A DNA stretch of 64,000 nucleotides from Pithys albifrons albifrons (taxonomy: Eukaryota; Chordata; Aves; Passeriformes; Thamnophilidae). The stretch spans positions 3,493,939 through 3,557,938 of the forward strand of contig NC_092458.1 of the NCBI RefSeq assembly GCF_047495875.1, written 5' to 3'. The notes beneath the pieces were generated by a model. That model had not been told where the DNA came from. It was given only the letters and a program-made list of their open reading frames with translations, and made no database searches. Both the position numbers and the translations under genes were made by a program. Positions 1 through 13,500 of this stretch are shown here, one piece after another; within the stretch, counting starts at the first letter, position 1; every line of letters begins with the position of its first letter.

Positions 1-819
1 AGTGGAATGAATGGCTGTCTATACTTCACACTCCTTATCGAATCATTAGCATTAAATCTGAATGGTTGTGACACAGTAGCCATTAAAAACTACTTTAAAA
101 GGACATAAATAGCATTATATGCTGCAGAAAGACACTAATAGAATAGATGCTGGTTTGCTCAAGGAATTTCCTCATTAGCGTACTTAAAGTAAAACATGAT
201 CATACTGTACAAAATTTACATAATTCCAGCAATGGATTTATTAGTTTAGTAAGTATTTTCTCAGGTCACTTGTCTTTACAGCATAAATTTCAGTATTTTT
301 TTCTTTTTGGCTCTCCTTTAGCCAACTCATTTTCTAGGGAGAAAGAAAATTAAAAAAAAAAAAAAAGGAGAAAAAAACTCCACCAAACTAATGGTACAAG
401 ATGTACAAGATATACAAAAATAATTTCCACACTCTAAACTTAATCATAGACATATTTAAAGATAGTCACAATTACAGGGATAATTTTAGCTACACAAATG
501 TCACTGAAATTAATTAGAAAATGGGAGTATCTTAATTAAATTTATGCAAACATGAAAGTTTTTTTCCATGGTGCAAATCACAGCTCTGAACTGGGACTAA
601 AAAACCAGAAAAAATTGTAATGCAAAATCTTTTGTTTTCACAGAAAAATGTAGTTCATCCATGCCATAATAAATAACATTTTATGATCAGAATATACATA
701 AATCCAAGAAAAGTAAAAACTAATGGCATATTTAGTTACATGAAGTATTGAAAAAGCCTCTTTCAAGGTAACAAGATTTATCCTTACATAATTAAGTGCA
801 AGAAGGCATTTAATGATGT
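1..819. other. AT-rich intergenic DNA, no gene seen
   Basis: This stretch is AT-rich and has an A-run near 351-366. The open frames in it are short and have no recognisable composition or motif. I see no repeat family until the CR1 similarity begins near 820. Confidence 0.6.
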
Positions 820-1608
820 GTCTGACATCCAGAGGGACCTGGACAAGCTTGAGAAGAGGGTCCATGCAAGTCTCATGAGTTAACACCACCATGTGTGAGG
901 TGCTGTACCTGGGTCAGTGCAACCTGCAGTAACAATCCAGGTTGGGGGATAAACAGATCAGGAGCAACTCTGCCCAGAAGGACTCGCATGAGAGTCTGGA
1001 CATGACCCAGCCTTGTCCACTCATAGCCCAGAAACCAACTGTGCCCTGGGCTACAACAAAAGCAGAGTGTCAAGTGGGTCAAGGGAAGTGATTCTGCCCC
1101 TGTGATCTGCTCTGCAGTGCTGTGTTCAGTTTTGAGGTCCCCAGCACAGGAAGGACATGGATATGTTGGAGTGAGTGCTATGGAGACTACCAAGATGATT
1201 AGAGGGATGGAGCATCATTCCTACAAAAAGAATTGGGATTGTTCAGCCTGGAGAAGAGAAGGCTTAGGGATAACCTAAGTTTGGCTTTCCGGTACCAGAA
1301 GGGAGCCTACAAGAAAGATGGAGAGAGACTATTGACAAAAGCGTGGAGGGACAGGACAAGGGGGAATCACTCCAAGCTGAAAAAGAGTAGGTTTAGATTA
1401 CATATTAGGAAGAAATCCTTCACTCTGAAGGTGGTGATGCACTGGAATAGTTTGGCCAGATAACTTGTGGATGCTCCATCCCTGGAGTTGTTCAAGGTCA
1501 GGCTGGATGGAGCATTGAGCAACCTGGTCTAGTGGAAAGTGTTCCTTCATCTGGTGGGAGAATTAGATGATGTATAAAGTTCCTTGCAGCCCAAGCCATT
1601 TGTTATTT
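820..1608 (+). mobile_element. CR1 LINE, old 3' fragment (end of ORF2 plus 3' UTR)
   Basis: The sequence follows the last third of CR1 ORF2 and its 3' UTR. It opens with the segment for 'one base pair of ORF2 shortly after the catalytic region' (LQRDLD-like, near 820-860). A recognisable SLEKRRLR block lies at about 1245-1265, inside the 76-codon open frame 1233-1463, followed by the R-x-H-x-R-K-K and H-W-N-S-L blocks typical of the C terminus. The 3' UTR follows to about 1608. There are stops and frame changes throughout, and the terminal 8-bp repeats are no longer visible. It is clearly older than the copies at 14486 and 57088. Edges are uncertain by about 20 bp. Confidence 0.8.
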
Positions 1609-4600
1609 CAGTTGTAAGTTTCTAAACTTATAACTTCCCTTTACTGCTCAGGTGCACAGAAAGCTGTGGTGAAATAACTTGGGGTGTTGTGTTTAGTTCT
1701 TACACTTTCTTCAATCATTTTAAATTGAAATTATAGAAGTAAAATCTTTCTATGATGAATAAAATGTTAGACAACTGTGAAGATTCCATACATTACAGAA
1801 ACATTCGCAAATTTTTATGAAGTAGCATCAGTATGGTGGTTCTTCCATAGTTAGTTGTTCTTTCTCCAATAAAAACTTGAAGGATAGCAACAATCACTTG
1901 ATTAAAAGTGGTGATATCTCCCCAAGTCTGGGAGTTGTAGAGATTGTATCAGCTTTCTGTTTATTTCCTATATGAGGCTGTTAATTTTGTAATGCTCCTG
2001 TGTGTAAGCTTCATTTATTCCCTCTTAAGAGTTGGACTAGGATGGAATGTGAATAAGAGTGAATTGAATGATAAGCTAGTAAGTTATCATGAAAATATAA
2101 AGGAAGGTTGTTTTGCCAATTTTAAAAGGTCTGTCTTGCTTTTGAACACTTGTTAAAAGCAGAGTTAGACATTGGGATGCTCATTTTGCCACCTGTGAAT
2201 ATCTCTCTCTTATCACTTTTGCTTGATAAAATTGCTTAAATTTACCAAAGCCTACTAATACAAACATGACAAAGCAGACATGATAATACAATTCAGTGTC
2301 ATGGCTGAGTCTGTGGATAACCAGAGTGTCACTGTGAGAAGGGCTGTTCCAATGCAGGTTTCAAATATAAGTAATGAGCTTCAGCTGTTCCAGATTGGAG
2401 AGAAGTTATGAAAGCAGCTTGCTTTGCTGTAATCCTTGAGCCCAGTGTGCAAAGCACATAGTGGAGAGATGATACCATGCAATCCCACAAAACATTATTC
2501 TCATGATACACCAGAGAAGCCTCGCTTGGTTGGAGAACTTCAGACCTTCCAGCTACTCAGTGGGCTATACACTCATCCACATATTCCCCAATCTCAAATA
2601 CATCGATGCATCCAACTACTAATTTTCCAAAACCCAAACTTCTGTAAGGTCTTCCCAAAATTAGCATTTATCACCATTGCCTTCTGCATCTTACAGTACA
2701 AGAGATAGAGGCAACTTTTTACATATTACTACATGACTCTGCTGACCTTCAGGATCTGAAACACTGACCAGATAGATTACAATGATTTCTCACTGATACA
2801 GAAAAAAGAAGTCACTGCAACATATTCTTATCTCTGTACATATTTGGAAGAAACTGGGATAGGAATAAGAAAAAACACCCCAATTTTCTACAGTCATACT
2901 GCACTGCAGGCTGTTGAAAGAGGGAAGGATAGTGGGGGCAGAGCTGTGGTAGTACTGGCTCATTATTTCCTTCCTGAAGTGTCCTCCTCTAATAAATCAT
3001 TAATTTAAAATAGACAAGACATCATCAAAGACTTACTAATGATAAACAGCAATCACTGTTTTGACAAAAAGAAAAAAACCTGGTAATACTTTGTGGAAAT
3101 CACTCACTGCTCTTTCATTTCTTAAAAGATTTTTTTTTTATTTTGTTAGTGTTGGGAATATTTCCATTTAGAGCAGGTTGATACCCATGAGAATAATGCT
3201 ACATTGAGTCTTGTTCACATTTTTCCTCCCAGTAATAAAAAGCAACAATCAAACAACAAAAATTATCTAATGAAAAGAAGGATCTACAGGGAGACCATTC
3301 CTCTCCTAAGTATAAAATATCTACAACTCTGATTCAAGAATAACATGGTAAATCTCAAAATGAGGTGTACATTTACACATTTGCAACAGACTGAAAAAAT
3401 TTGGCCTTTGTCTAGCTTTCCAATGAAAAGTGATGTTTTCCTTTGTTTAGTGGAGATTGTTATAGCTCAGACCTAATGGAATTATCTTTCCCAGATAACT
3501 GACAATATGAGAATAATGAGAGGTGAACAGAGAGAAAAATAAAATTTCCTATCAGACCCAAGTCATAGAAAGCAAAATCAGGTTCTTTATGGTGCTGTAT
3601 GCACAGGAGAGGCTCCCATAGTCTGTTCTCCAAGCACAGGGCAGGAAGAAGGTACATTTGTTTATGTTCCCTGACATTAAAGAGGATCAAAAGAAGGGTA
3701 TGAGGCATCTGCGAAAGCACATGGAGTTGGCAGGAGGGCAGCAGTAAACCAGCACTGATGTCTGCAAAGTTCAGAGGCAGGAAACATAATACCATTTGTG
3801 GGGCAACACATACAGCACTGAAAGCTGGTGGCAAGCAGAAATGGGAAGGCAGTGTTGGAGTGTGGGATACCCTCAGATGGTCAAAAACACCGTGAGATGC
3901 TGTGAAAGAGACATCCAGGGGGGATGTAGGGATGAAGAGGTGAGAACAGACAACCTAAGAAATAGCAAAGGAGGAGGCAGTTCTGGTATGTAAATAAGTT
4001 TAGCATTGCCTTTATGGTTTGTAAAACCCCCAGCTATAATTGATTAAACAGTGGGACAGCACCAGGTAGTCACCAGCATTTTCTCCATGTTGTATTTCAG
4101 TGCAGAGCTATTGCTACAATGCTTTTAGTTCACCAACCTCAGAAAATGGATGAATAGTTCATATTTAAAACAAAATCAAATACTCTTACCCTATGACCAG
4201 GGAACTTCACAGGTCAGTATTCCCTTTTCTCATGCACGAGGTATGAAATTCTCATTTTCTAGGTAAGACTGAGCTCCGCAAACTTTAATTAATGTACCCA
4301 AGGTGCCACAGAAAGCTACTGGACAGTGAGATATGTCACAGGTTGAGGCTGTGTCATAATAAAGCCCTCAGAACAAATTCAGCACAAATTCAGTTATACA
4401 CTCACTAATATATTTGTGGTTTTTTCCTCCATGATATAAAGATATACATTGTACTTTCTTCATTTAAGTGATAATGTAATGTAAAGCATATGTAAACACA
4501 AATCTTAAATGGAAATTTGTCAAGCAAATTTTGAGGAAAGAAAAAGGAAAGTAAAAAATAAAAAGACAAAATAAATATGTACTCTCATGCAATTGGCTTG

Positions 4601-4965
4601 CACTTAAGCTAACCTTATTGTCTGCATGTCAGAAAAAAAATCAATAACTAGTAATTTTCTGACAACACATTTTAAAATGAAACCCCTGTTGGAAAACACT
4701 TTTCCTGTCAAATGTCTGGTAATGAGTTCTGCATCCAGAAACAAGTATAAAATTTGGCACTAACCACAGATGAGTTTAAAAAAAAAAAAAAAGGCAACAT
4801 TACAAACTAACTGAAAAATTTTGTGAGGTCTCCAGAACTCGTTCTCATGTTCTTCTGTCATAGACAAGGGCAGAAAAGACTGGTACCAGAAAAGGTTATG
4901 TCCTTTCCTCCAGCTGCAAGGCTGTGTGCATGCAGAGCTCTGTACCTATGCAGCTCAACGAAATG
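1609..4965. other. Intergenic DNA, no recognised gene
   Basis: About 3.4 kb of mostly AT-rich DNA. A 124-codon open frame lies on the minus strand at 3460-3834, but it matches nothing I recognise, is hydrophobic and Leu-rich in a chance-like way, and has no visible splice or start context. An A-run lies at about 4768-4791, shortly before the 5S SINE. Confidence 0.55.
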
Positions 4966-5242
4966 GATCTCGGAAGCTCAGCAGGGTCAACCCCGGATTA
5001 GTACTTGGATGGGAGACCTCCTGGGAAATGCCGGGGGCTGTAGGTTCTAGTCCTGAGGACTTCACTGGCACTGTCCAAGCTCGCTCGGCCGTGGCAGATG
5101 AACCTCAGGACTGAAACGGTGGGGCCAGTTCTGCGCACGCTGAGCCTCACCTGAAATCCACTGCGCAGGCTGGAAGGGCACACCCACGTGGGGACAGCCC
5201 TGCCCAAATCTGCGTTCGCAAAGCCGAGCCACACACACACAC
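4966..5242 (+). mobile_element. 5S-rRNA-derived SINE, 5'-truncated copy 1
   Basis: Residues 4966-5046 match the 3' two thirds of vertebrate 5S rRNA, including the internal-promoter region (A-box-like AGCTCAGCAGGGTC at 4976-4989 and C-box-like TTGGATGGGAGACC at 5005-5018). A tail of about 190 bp, shared with the copies at 33533 and 47603, follows and ends in (AC)n at 5230-5242. The first 25 or so bases of the 5S head are missing, so this copy is 5'-truncated, as expected for target-primed reverse transcription. A possible degenerate duplication (ACGAAATG before, ACGAAGTG after) is offset by 7 bp from the tail and is not convincing. It is not a functional 5S gene: the head is incomplete and diverges from 5S at several sites. 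Confidence 0.88.
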
Positions 5243-6042
5243 TGGGGATACGAAGTGACATCAGCAGGCAGAATAAGATGACAGAAGGAAAAGGATCTTG
5301 CTGTCACATTGAATAAGGATTAAACTGTGGCATATGGTAACTGCACATGAGATGTTATATCCTTTTGGCACAGACCCTGGGTACAGTAGTGGAAAGGGAG
5401 AGTGTGTTTAGTTATTAGTCCCTGCTCTACATCAGGGTAAGAGAACTGGGTGGAAAAATAATATTTAGCAAAAGCTGGAATATCAAAATATACTTTTTAA
5501 ATCACTTTTCAGAAAAATCTAAAGAACTCTCAAAAAGATATCTACTTCCTTTTTATTTCAACTGAGAATATTTTTACTATTTGATTCTCCCAGCCATCCC
5601 AGCACATTGAAGCTTGAAAATGGGAAGAAAGAATTATTTGCTGTGCTTTACCCAGGGGAGTGTTCATACCAACACAGCTTTTTCAGGCAGAGCATCACTG
5701 CACATGAGACTCCTGAAATTAGGCACAGCTGAGTGGCTGAAAACAGCTTTCAAGGAGTGACTGGCAGAGCAGGTCTCAGGCTAAGGCAGGAAAGAGCAAG
5801 TGAGATGGCAAGTGAGCTAAGCCAAGGTTTCACTGGAAAGCCTGGTTCTCCATCTGCCCTTTTGCTTAACTGCAGCTTTACTTCAGTAGTTAGGGACCTT
5901 CCTTCAAGAAGTAACTCCAGCTGTTTTAGTGGCACTAAGCTTCTAGCAAGGTTATCTTATTTCCTATGGCCTGTCTGTTGCTCTGCTTTGGCATGTGTTA
6001 AATAGAGGATAGTCAAGATTCACATTAACAAAGTCATTTATT

Positions 6043-6069
6043 TAAAAAACAAAACAAAACAAAACAAAA
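6043..6069. repeat. (AAAAC)n simple repeat
   Basis: A run of about four to five AAAAC units flanked by A-rich sequence. It is a plain microsatellite. Confidence 0.85.
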
Positions 6070-9000
6070 TTAAGTGCAAAACCAGAAAAAAAATAAAATT
6101 AGAAAAAGATCTTGTTAATGTAAAAGAAAAGACATTTTTTAAAAAATGTAGACAACAAGAATATAATTAATACAATGCAACTTGTAGTGAGATTTCAAGT
6201 TTTGATCATCAGCATTTATATAGCCCAGGAATAATGAGAAAAATGAGACCCTTTTCTCAAACTGCAATTATAAGGTATGGAAGCCAGAGAAACCTCTACA
6301 GGCTCTGAAAGCTGAAACTATATGATGAAAGTCCTTTTCTACCCTGCAATTAAGTAATGACACATGCATTTTTTGTCTGAGGGAAAAAGACAGTGTCCTG
6401 CACTATGTCAAGTGTCCCGCTGTGGGTGTGTAAGACACTCTTCAGCTCCTGGTCTTCTTCTGACCATGGAACAAGCAAAAGCACTTTGATGCACAAGGGT
6501 CTAAGATTTCAAATGGCAATGTTCATATTTTCTGCCCCCAATTATTATCTTTTTCCATGCAGGTCATTTCAGCTAAGGGTCCCAGATTTACAAGAAGGCA
6601 GACATAAAAACATGGACCCCCAAGGTACTGAACATGCTGTAAATGTGAGAATAACGTGCTATTGAACCCCCTGCTTTATTCTCTGAGGTGGGATGACTCA
6701 AGGAATCATTTTAAGATTAGAATAAGAGCAAGGAAGCAGCACTTGTGGCTCAGTGCCAGGAATTTTAATAGGAATTTGGGTTGGAGACCATGAAAAGAAC
6801 CATCTTTCTGATGTACAATGTAATTTCTCTATTTCTTTTATAGGAATTCCAGTAGCTGCTTTTCCAGGACTGTTATATGTCATTTATTTTAGAACACCTT
6901 TCTGTTGCTGAAGTGAATTATTTGCTATAAAAGACTTTGTAATGGTATTTTTGGATCCCTCTGTGAGAAATAAGGCAAACATATTATTACATTCAAGATA
7001 CATAAAATTTAATTCTGACTGGACATGCAAAGTGATTTCATCTGTGTATTAATAAAATTTTCTTGTTAACAGCAGGAGAAATGTAATGGTTTCTCACTGA
7101 GATTCTTAGGCAAACCATTATAAAAAATTCTATCTTAACAAATAAACTGGAGATAAACAGCATCTTTTGAAAGAAAAAGGAAAAAGAAAAGCCTATTTAG
7201 GTGAAAACAGTGATAAATTTCTCTTTTCAGACAAAAATAAAAGAAAATAGGTGGGTTTTAAACCAATAATATCTTTTTTTTGTATTTTAATCTTAACAAA
7301 GTGATAGAATAAAAATATTCCCTTAAGTCAACACTAAGATTTGAAATGTGGGGTTTTTTTTGGGAGATTTTTGGGAAAACCTCTAGTTGGATGGAGCAAG
7401 CATAAGGATGGAAACCAGGCATATCTCTGAATACTTTGTTTTGTTTCGTTTTTTTACTTTCTAATGTCTAGGAAATACTTGGAAATTCAAATGAGCACCA
7501 TGTTTGGTCATTTAGAATTGTTTTTCTTATTATCTGTTTTTTGCATATTGCTTCAATTATGATCCATTGCACAAGATCCAAGTCACCTTCACCAGGCTAA
7601 GCTGCTCTCTGAAAAACTGCTAGTAATTGGAAGCAACTTTTCAGAGGGAAATTAGCTTAAATAAACAACTCCCAAAGAGTGTTTGATAAAATAACCCATT
7701 GTACTCATACCTTTTGCACAGCTTTGAGTTTGGACAATGGCAGAAGGGATTCCCACATTACCCTCAGGAGTATCAGACTTTTTGTTGAAGGACCACCTCT
7801 AAATATAAGTATATATATGTGCTCAGAAAAAATCCCCTTTAGTGCAACAGGACAGTATATGAGGTGAAAACTGTACATGGGAATTGTAAACCATGTGGCA
7901 GCTTGTCCACTGGGAACCCTGGGGAAACCACTCACCTCATTCCACATGTTGCTCATTCATTTCTGCAGAAGTTCCTCAAACTAAGTGGTGTGTGGGCATT
8001 TTGTTTGCAAATATACATTTTAAGAGTTTCTCTTTAAAGAGCTAATTTGTCTACTTTTTATAACCTTGGTTGAAAAGATCATTTCAACAGTGAAGGGAAT
8101 GCAAAGAGCCAGTGAAATAATGAGATGATCCACAAAAACCCTGAAAGGATTACAAGACAGAAAAACCTCTGAAATAGCTCTAATGAATGACTGTAGCTCT
8201 AATAGGAAAAGTTATGTTTTACAGCATTGTCAACTGCAAAATAAAACATACTGCAAAAGCAAATATTTATATTTATATTTATGTATAACTGATACATAAC
8301 TATATGCATACATAATTACATAGATAACTATGAGCTCAATTTTGACATCCAGTCACCTTACGCTTTTTTTCCTGATTTTACTCTCATCATAAATCAACTT
8401 ATATTATTTTAAACTCACATATTAATCATATACCTCAAATAAAATAATCAAATACATTCCATTTTAAGTGTCATTGCTTTAGTTTATGTTTCTATGCTTA
8501 CATTATTAAAAGAACTAAACGTTTCAATATTAAGATTTTTCAAAAGTACAGGAAATAATGGAATTTGAGTAAAAGAAAAAAATAGAGTTGCTGTAACTGG
8601 ACATCTTTTATGCAAAAATTGCTGAAGGTGTAGATGAAATGGGAGTTTTCATTATTATTTTATTTTTTATTTATTCTTTCCTCTATTTTCGCTTTTCAAA
8701 TTGTGGTGTGTTTGGGTACTAATTATGTAATTCACAAGTTTGGACACTGTGGTTACACTTATGTTGCATCTTCTAACTTTATGGCCAAAATCCCACCAGG
8801 ATATTCTGGAAATACTTAATCTAAAAGTATATTTATATTGCTGTGGAAAATTCATAAAATAGTATAAATTATTAGAAAGTAATTTTTGATGCCAAATAAC
8901 AGAGAATGGAAAGCAGGGCTGGCTAAGCATTTATAACAGTGCTAATGGAAAGAAGGTTTTCCACTTAATTTCTGGTTTGATAAAGAATGAAATAAAGATA

Positions 9001-9892
9001 ATGATTTTGAATACATTATAGATGAAGCAAATTTAACAGATACTAAAATAATTTGAAGTTTTGTCTTAGTTTGACCTTTCTCTTTTCTGTCTTCATGGTA
9101 TTATCTTTGTGAGTAAAATAATTCACAGAAGTTCGTGAAGATTACTTTTGTGCAACAAGGATTTAACCATGTAATTTTTCTGAATTGTAACTCAGATAAA
9201 AGAGATATATAGCACAGAGAAACAGAAGGAAGATGGAATGAAAGCAAAAATCAATCTTTTTTTGTGAAGACCCATGTACAACATTATAATAAATATAAAA
9301 AGTAAGGATTTGCTGCAATAAGGATTCCTATTACGAGCCTGATAAGCACTTAAAAAGGTCAGAATCTTCGTATATACCATCCAAATTATCTTCTGCTGAC
9401 ACAAAACATGAAAATATTATTTGGCATGTTGTTTTCTCAAAGCTAACATTTGTAACCATTTTAATCATTTAGAATAGCATATATTGTCTGAGGCACCCCA
9501 GGATATCTTCATTGAGCCTCGTACTTTGAGAGTCGAGTGTAAAAGGGGCCACTATAGATATGTCATTATTATTAAAATCAGAATATCCAGAACAAAGTCG
9601 TCTCAATCCTCAAATCCAGATATTTTGGATTAAATGGGCCAAACACGTAACTACAAAGCAATTAACAACCACTCAACAGACAAAAAATGTTTAGTTAGGA
9701 GACCTGAGTGGCTTTGCCAGAAGTCTTTTGCTGTATGTCTGGAATAGTGCATTGACCTCATTTAAACGTAAAAAAAAAAGAAGTTTAAAAACTATACTAA
9801 GTATCATTGCAAGTAACTCAGCTCAACAACTCACTCCATGTACAGGTTGTTGCCTTTTTTAATATACTTCAGTTAGTCAATTTTATTATGTT

Positions 9893-9962
9893 TATGGGTT
9901 TTTGTTTTGTTTCTGTTGTTTGTGGGGTGGGGGGTTTTTATTTATTTATTTATATTTTTTAT
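9893..9962. repeat. T/G-rich low-complexity tract
   Basis: Poly-T and G-runs on the + strand, ending in three to four TTTA units. It abuts the LTR that begins at 9974, so it may be the preinsertion target region. Confidence 0.7.
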
Positions 9963-9973
9963 AGTCTTCAGAG

Positions 9974-10553
9974 TGATGCCGTGAATGACCCTTCCCCCCA
10001 AAAACAGGACTCTGAGCCACGTTAGTGTAGGGTAAGATAAAAAGTAAAGGTCCTTTAATAACACAGGCCTACAGCCCACAGGAATACAGGATGACATGCA
10101 TGTGTCCCAGTTCTTGTTTCCATGGCTTTTATAATAAGATCCCTCCAATCATTGCTTTACACATTTCTCAGTCCAGCCCCAGTCCCACCCCTGGACCAAC
10201 CCCTGGAATTGGGTCTGGGGTCATCAAGACCCTCTGTCTTCATCAGCTCTTCTTCCTCAGGCACACAAAGGTCTCTTGGAGTTCATCCAGTTCAGGCTTT
10301 TGGGTCACTCTGACCTGTGTTTATGTTTCATTCTGTGGGCCTTCTGATATCCTTCAGCTCTTTACCTTGGAAAGGAGTCTAAACAAGATTAATTAACTAA
10401 AGGAATTTGAGCTCCCTGTTCTGGGACAGGGGTAGTGATAGAAAGGCATTAAACTTAAACTGTTAGAAATATTAACCTTCTAAAAATCCACAACTACTGT
10501 GTTCCTAAAATCTACAAAATGTGAAAATCAGAACAAAAACCCCTTTGGCATCA
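9974..10553 (-). mobile_element. Solo LTR, family B copy 1 (ERV1-like)
   Basis: The element starts TGATGCC and ends GGCATCA, a perfect 7-bp terminal inverted repeat with TG...CA ends. The 4 bases before and after (AGAG at 9970-9973 and 10554-10557) match exactly, which suggests a 4-bp target duplication and a class I (ERV1) origin. On the minus strand a TATAAAA box (plus-strand 10124-10134) is followed about 65 bp later by an ATTAAA polyadenylation signal (plus-strand 10054-10059), which sets the orientation. No gag, pol or env sequence lies beside it, so it is a solo LTR left by recombination. A second copy of about 578 bp lies at 48569-49146 with similarity in the mid-90s percent by eye. 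The open frames inside it are chance frames. Confidence 0.87.
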
Positions 10554-13500
10554 AGAGCATGACAGAGCATGTCATGGCTATGTGTGGGGTTTTCCACAGT
10601 GTGGAAGGGACAGAAGTGTGTTTCAGAAAAGGGTGGAACAAGCACAGGTATGTGGCTTCAATGATCAAACAGTCTAAAAATTGCTTTACAGAACTCATTA
10701 TGGACATCAAAAATTGCCTTCTGAATTAAGTGCAAAGACACAAAGATGTTTAACAGAGCTGGGAACAGTTTGCCTTTGCCTGAATATAAAAATGGAAATT
10801 CCTGAAGGTACATGGCTTTGTCTTTAAATGCCTAAATGTGTTAAAAATTCAATTCTAGCAGGCTATTCCAAAACATCTGCCAGAAAACTTGTGGCAGACC
10901 ACGGCATTGTTCCCAAACCCCTCCCAAAGCTTTGTGACCTCTGTCTAAAAGACTGAAATTCTTTTCAAAGCTATGGGATTTTTACATTTTACTAAAACTG
11001 TTGAAGGTAACACTTAGTCATCTAGATATATGTGTCTTCACAGCCATATAAATATAGTTGTCTATAAGGAAATATAGAATATTCTTCATATTCAGACTCT
11101 TGATTACTACATGAATCAGTGCTAAAAATAGTTAATCACTTTTTACTCTTCTGCAACTGACAGGCCAACTGTGACAAAGATTAACCATCCTAATGTGTTA
11201 AACATGCTTTAAAGTTCCCACTGAAATGTATGATTCAGCTGCTTTGATATGCACATTTTGCTGAAGCAGCACAATTATTTATCTTCAGAAAAGTGTACAA
11301 TTGAAAGAGCAAAGTCTGCTTTTGATCACCACTTTGAAATCTTCATTAGCACAATTTTATTCAGAGCTGCAGCTGCTTCTCTTTGGTGGTGGAAGCTGAT
11401 CAATCAAACTGCAAACTCACTTCTGAAGGATTACAAAGCAGCAGCCAAGTATAAGTATATTTTTGGTGTGGCTTTAAAACACACTAATAAGAAACAGAAT
11501 ATGCAATTCTCTTAATACTAAATACATTATTCACAGCAATGACATTTAATTAGCATGTAAAACACAAAAATAAATATTTGGCAAGATTACAACTTTTAAG
11601 AAAAGGAGTGTAAACTGGGGCAAGTAACAGATGTTTCCATAACATGTACCTGACAGGAGAGCTTTGTAAACAAGGTAAGTGACAAATTCTTTAAATTATA
11701 TTTTTATTTTAATTCAAGTTAGAAAGGATTAGTAACTTGTCCCCTGTGATAACCTGTAATTTATTAACTGGAAGCTGCAGTATAGTTGTTGGTTTTTATC
11801 TCGACTGCCTTAGGCCACAGACATAATTGAGACTGCCAAAACCCAGACTTAACTGCAAGGAAGTTGTGAAGAAATTTGTCTGGTTTTCCATCAGCAAATG
11901 CACTAGCATGACCAAAAATTCTAATGGCAACTTTGGCTGGACAATGTTGTCCTCCATCACTTTAAAGGGAGATAATCACTCTTTATAAAACTGTGATTTA
12001 TGGCTATATTGCAAGCTGAATATCCTAGTTTGTATATTCCTTTGCATGAAAATGTTCTGTAATCTCAATTAGTTCAGTGGAACAGTGCAGATGTCAGCCC
12101 TGGTTATATATTAATTGGTTAAAATACATATAGACAGGTGCAGATGTCTCTATACGGCCATGTGGTGCACAGTGGAAACACACTCCAGACAGATATAATA
12201 GGGCTGGAAATAAAGACATCTGGGCATGTGTCAGTAAAGACACAATGCTGCATCTCCAGAAAAGGGAATTCTAAATTATTCATGGGGGAAAGGACAGTAA
12301 TTTTTTAATAACTAAGAGGGGCAGAATTAACTTAAGCAGGGTTCACCAACACTTCCTGCAGCACTCAATAAACTGTTTTACCAATAGAAGGGCAAACTTG
12401 GGTAAAAAGGCAACTTGCTTGAATACAGACCCCAAGCTGCACCAAGCTGTGCATAGAACAAGTTTTCAAGGGCCTGACAGGTGCCCCTCAATCACCCAGG
12501 GCCCTGCAGTGAGAAAGGCCAGTGGGATCTTGCTTGATTCCATGATATCTTGCTTGGGATGTTACTCCATTTCAACTATCCATTTCATCTTGGCAACTCA
12601 GCCCTGTGACTTTATACAGTCAAATCTGAAGCAATAAAAAACCAGAAAAAGGAAGCGAATTTTGCGATGCTAACAAAGTATAAAACACTGTAAATAATTG
12701 GTGTTGCATGGAAATTTAAGAGAATGCACATGGTGCTTTCTTTTACTTACATGTATCCAAAATAGGTAGAGTAAGATTGAAGACAGCTGAGATGCCACAT
12801 TCTTTGTTCTAGAGCATCTTTAAGGATGAAAAAAGAAGCTAGTATATAAATTTATGATTTTTAGTCTGGCTACTGAGAAGTTGAATTGATTTTAGCAAAA
12901 TTCTTAACATTCAGCAATCATTGAGTTGATTGACAGTGACAATGCACTGTGAGACAATGCAGAATGACAATAAATTCTTTTGTAGATCTTCGGGACAAAA
13001 CCTTTGTGTATCCTTGCCTCTGTTCTCTGAGAACAAACTGCTGACTGATGAGATTACCCTATGGTGAGCTGTTTTGTGGTGCCAAATCCACAAACTGGTC
13101 ATTATCTGTGGTATTCTTTTCTCAGTTTCAATGAAGAAGCCATAATAAATGACCTGAACCTAAAAACTGTGGTCTGCACATACCAGGAATGTACAAGCCA
13201 CTGGAAAAAAGCCTTTCAAAATGGAAACCATCAACATGAAATTCCATGCTTTTTCAGAAGAACACGTGCAAGTGAATAATCCTTGTTCTGATATGTAGTT
13301 CAGCAAGCCCCTGGGATAAGTATAAGCAGTGTGAATGAAGAAAAATTTGTAGCTTATCAAAAGAGTGTTTTTTTATTAATATAATGAATATATGAATAAT
13401 GAGGTTAAGTCCTCCCTTTCATTCTGTCTCCCCTCACCCCCCCCCAAGATTGCTTTCAAACAGTTATTTGGTTCTGTCATAGACAATCTAATAAAAGAAG

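Larger units (their letters stand above)
5243..9973. other. AT-rich intergenic DNA, no gene seen
   Basis: About 4.7 kb with no convincing gene. It holds an (AAAAC)n tract, short AT-rich runs (for example around 8265-8285) and a T/G-rich stretch at about 9893-9962 lying directly beside the LTR at 9974. Open frames stay below 91 codons and show no motifs. Confidence 0.55.

Noticed and set aside
3460..3834. 124-codon minus-strand frame
   Set aside because: No recognisable family, hydrophobic chance-like composition and no supporting signals.
4949..5260. A TSD for 5S SINE copy 1 (ACGAAATG / ACGAAGTG)
   Set aside because: The right-hand repeat is 7 bp away from the (AC)n tail and one base differs, so it is not a reliable duplication.
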